Shown here: piece by piece, positions 62,109 through 64,000 of the stretch
Numbering within the stretch: position 1 is the stretch's first letter
Layout of the letters: every line of letters starts with the position of its first letter
Program-made: the position numbers and the translations under genes
DNA from: Clusia tigrina
Lineage: Eukaryota; Arthropoda; Insecta; Diptera; Clusiidae
NCBI GenBank assembly: GCA_920105625.2
Contig: OV050032.1
Location: 100,734,542 to 100,798,541, forward strand
Length of the DNA: 64,000 nt
Direction of reading: 5' to 3'
The notes under the pieces: generated by a model
Database searches by the model: none
Told to the model about the DNA's origin: nothing
What the model saw: only the letters and a program-made list of their open reading frames with translations

Positions 62109-64000
62109 TTGCAACATACAAATGCTTGTAACTTTTTACTGGAGGGTCATAAAACCTTGAAATTTTGTAACAATAAAGTACTCGAGCCTCTTGTTCATTT
62201 AAGCCATCGCTCAAAGCTATGCTACCCTAGAGTCCCAAATCAAACACTGATAAAACTTCAAATGGCCCTAACTTCTTTACGGTACGTCCTACACCTATCA
62301 AAGTTGGCAACATTCAAATGCTTGTAACTCTTTACTGGAGCGTCATAAAAGCTTGAAATTTTGTAACAATGAAGTACCCGAGCCTCTTGTCAATTTAAGC
62401 TATCGCTCAAAGCTATGCTACCCTAGAGTCCCAAATCAAACACTGATAAAACTTCAAACGCCCCTAACTTCTTTACGGTACGTCCTACACCTATCAAAGT
62501 TGACAACATTCAAATGCTTGTAACTTTTTACTGGAGCGTCATAAAACCTTGAAATTTTGTAACAATAAAGTACTCGAGCCTCTTGCCAATTTAAGCCATC
62601 GCTCAAAGCTATGCTACCCTAGAGTCCCAAATCAAACACTGATAAATCTTCAAACGCCCCTAACTTCTTTCCGGTACGTCCTACACCTATGAAAGTTTGC
62701 AACATACAAATGCTTGTAACTTTTTACTGGAGCGTCATAAAACCTTGAAATTTTGTAACAATGAAGTACCCGAGCCTCTTGTCAATTAAAGCTATCGCTC
62801 AAAGCTATGCTACCCTAGAGTCCCAAATCAAACACTGATAAAACTTCAAATGGCCCTAACTTCTATACGGTACGTCCTACACCTATCAAAGTTTGCAACA
62901 AACAAATGCTTGTAACTTTTTACTGGAGCGTCATAAAACCTTGAAATTTTGTAACAATGAAGTACCCGAGCCTCTTGTCAATTTAAGCTATCGCTCAAAA
63001 CTATGCTACCCTAGAGTCCCAAATCAAACACTGATTAAACTACAAACGCCCCTAACTTATTTACGGTACGTCCTACACCTATCAAAGTTTGCAACATACA
63101 AATGCTTGTAACGTTTTACTGGAGCGTCATAAAACCTTGAAATTTTGTAACAATGAAGTGCTCGAGCCTCTTGTCAATTTAAGCCATCGCTAAAAGCTAT
63201 GCTACCCTAGAGTCCCAAATCAAACACTGATAAAACTTCAAACGCCCCTAACTTCTTTACGGTACGTCCTACGCCTATCAAAGTTTGCAACATACAAATG
63301 CTTGTAACTTTTTACTGGAGCGTCATAAAACCTTGAAATTTTGTAACAATAAAGTACTCGAGCCTCTTGTCAATTTAAGCTATCGCTCAAAACTATGCTA
63401 CCCTAGAGTCCCAAATCAAACACTGATAAAACTTCAAACGCCCCTAACTTCTATACGGTACGTCCTACACCTATCAAAGTTGGCAACATTCAAATGCTTG
63501 TAACTTTTTACTGGAGCGTCATAAAACCTTGAAATTTTGTAACAATAAAGTACTCGAGGATCTTGTCAATTTAAGCTATCGCTCAAAGCTATGCTACCCT
63601 AGAGTCCCAAATCAAACACTGATAAAACTTCAAATGGTTATAATTTCTATACGGTACGTCCTACACCTATCAAAGTTTGCAACATACAAATGCTTGTAAC
63701 GTTTTACTGGAGCGTCACAAAACCTTGAAATTTTGTAACAATGAAGTGCTCGAGCCTCTTGTCAATTTAACCCATCGCTCAAAGCTATGCTACCCTTGAG
63801 TCCCAAATCAAACACTGATAAAACTTCAAATGGCCCTAACTTATATACGGTACGTACTACACCTATCAAAGTTAGCAACATACAAATGCTTGTAACTTTT
63901 TACTGGAGCGTCATAAAACCTTGAAATTTTGTAACAATGAAGTACCCGAGCCTCTTGTCAATTTAAGCTATCGCTCAAAGCTATGCTACCCTAGAGTCCC
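62109..64000 (+). repeat. 12-mer HOR, unit 7, cut by the window end
   Basis: Types 1 to 9 in order, then the start of type 10; the window ends inside it. Private variants include CATAAAAGCTTG (HindIII at 62349), GATAAATCTTC, GATTAAACTACAAACG, AAATGGTTATAATTTC and CGTCACAAAACC. The array evidently continues past the window. Confidence 0.9.

Larger units (their letters stand above)
1..64000. repeat. 196-bp tandem satellite array filling the window
   Basis: Every part of the window is a copy of the same 196-bp unit, head-to-tail in one orientation, about 326 copies, with partial copies at both edges. The phase point (second T of GTTTGCAAC, GTTGGCAAC or GTTAGCAAC) recurs at 179, 375, 963, 1159 and so on in exact multiples of 196 up to about 14.7 kb; later offsets are fully explained by the indels listed separately. 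GC is about 39%. No inversion, inserted element or unique sequence was found, so no stretch of the window holds a gene. Such arrays are typical of eukaryotic heterochromatin; a centromeric role is possible from unit length and HOR organisation but not shown by the sequence. The window enters and leaves inside the array, so its true extent is unknown. Confidence 0.99.

Noticed and set aside
179..63503. About one hundred forward ORFs of 62-79 codons beginning MQHTNACNFLL
   Set aside because: They are the same satellite frame seen once per monomer. They start with TTG, overlap the next copy by 22 bp, have no promoter or ribosome-binding context, are stopped by common variants such as CCCTTGAG, and amino-acid changes follow the array's DNA variants rather than protein constraint.
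1..64000. CRISPR array or other repeat-spacer system
   Set aside because: There are no unique spacers between conserved short repeats; the entire 196-bp unit repeats with scattered substitutions, and no associated protein genes are present.
1..64000. CENP-B box (consensus nTTCGnnnnAnnCGGGn)
   Set aside because: The CCCGAG block looked promising, but reading both strands of the common monomer forms the required spaced TTCG and CGGG elements are not present together.
1..64000. Transposon, LTR element, rRNA, tRNA or telomeric repeats within the array
   Set aside because: The 196-bp register can be followed through the whole window with only small indels and one 38-bp offset, leaving no room for an inserted element. 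No telomere-type hexamer or heptamer runs were seen.

Overview
The whole 64,000-base window is one uninterrupted tandem satellite-DNA array. The unit is 196 bp, about 39% GC by my hand count on one near-consensus copy. About 326 copies lie head-to-tail in a single orientation. I found no protein gene, RNA gene, transposon, CRISPR array or unique-sequence island on either strand. One frame happens to be open across most monomers, but 196 is not a multiple of 3, the start is a TTG, several common variants stop the frame, and substitutions ignore it. I treat all such ORFs as non-coding.

An array of this size, with a roughly nucleosome-sized AT-rich unit and multi-level higher-order repeats (HORs), points to a eukaryotic nuclear chromosome in a heterochromatic region (centromeric, pericentromeric, subtelomeric or knob). 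The general style resembles plant satellites, but I cannot name the species or family, and no flanking DNA is present to place it on a chromosome.

Layout by landmark variants and register. Region 1-6254: irregular 4- to 6-monomer HORs flanked by two copies of a module 4,508 bp apart. Region 6255-20937: a mosaic long-range duplication (6440-10762 against 15245-20546), with 13-monomer, 7-monomer and 3-monomer repeats between. Region 20938-28951: a 7/11/12/11-monomer HOR whose units start at monomers carrying a HindIII site; two units share a private 10-bp deletion. Region 28952-33851: 8-, 5- and 2-monomer repeats. Region 33852-39338: a 7-monomer HOR and modules ancestral to the right-hand HOR. 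Region 39690-46349: two nearly identical 3,330-bp tandem copies. Region 46391-64000: the most regular part, a 12-monomer HOR (2,352 bp) with two 11-monomer derivatives and one rearranged unit containing a non-homologous junction at 60766/60767.

The 196-bp register can be followed base by base. I count 16 small length changes, one of which is a 15-bp loss with TA filler, plus one 38-bp offset junction, in about 326 monomers. Substitutions are far more common. The picture is repeated unequal exchange and segmental duplication that keeps whole-monomer register, with the youngest amplification in the right third. All HOR boundaries come from reading shared variant bases by eye, not from alignment software.
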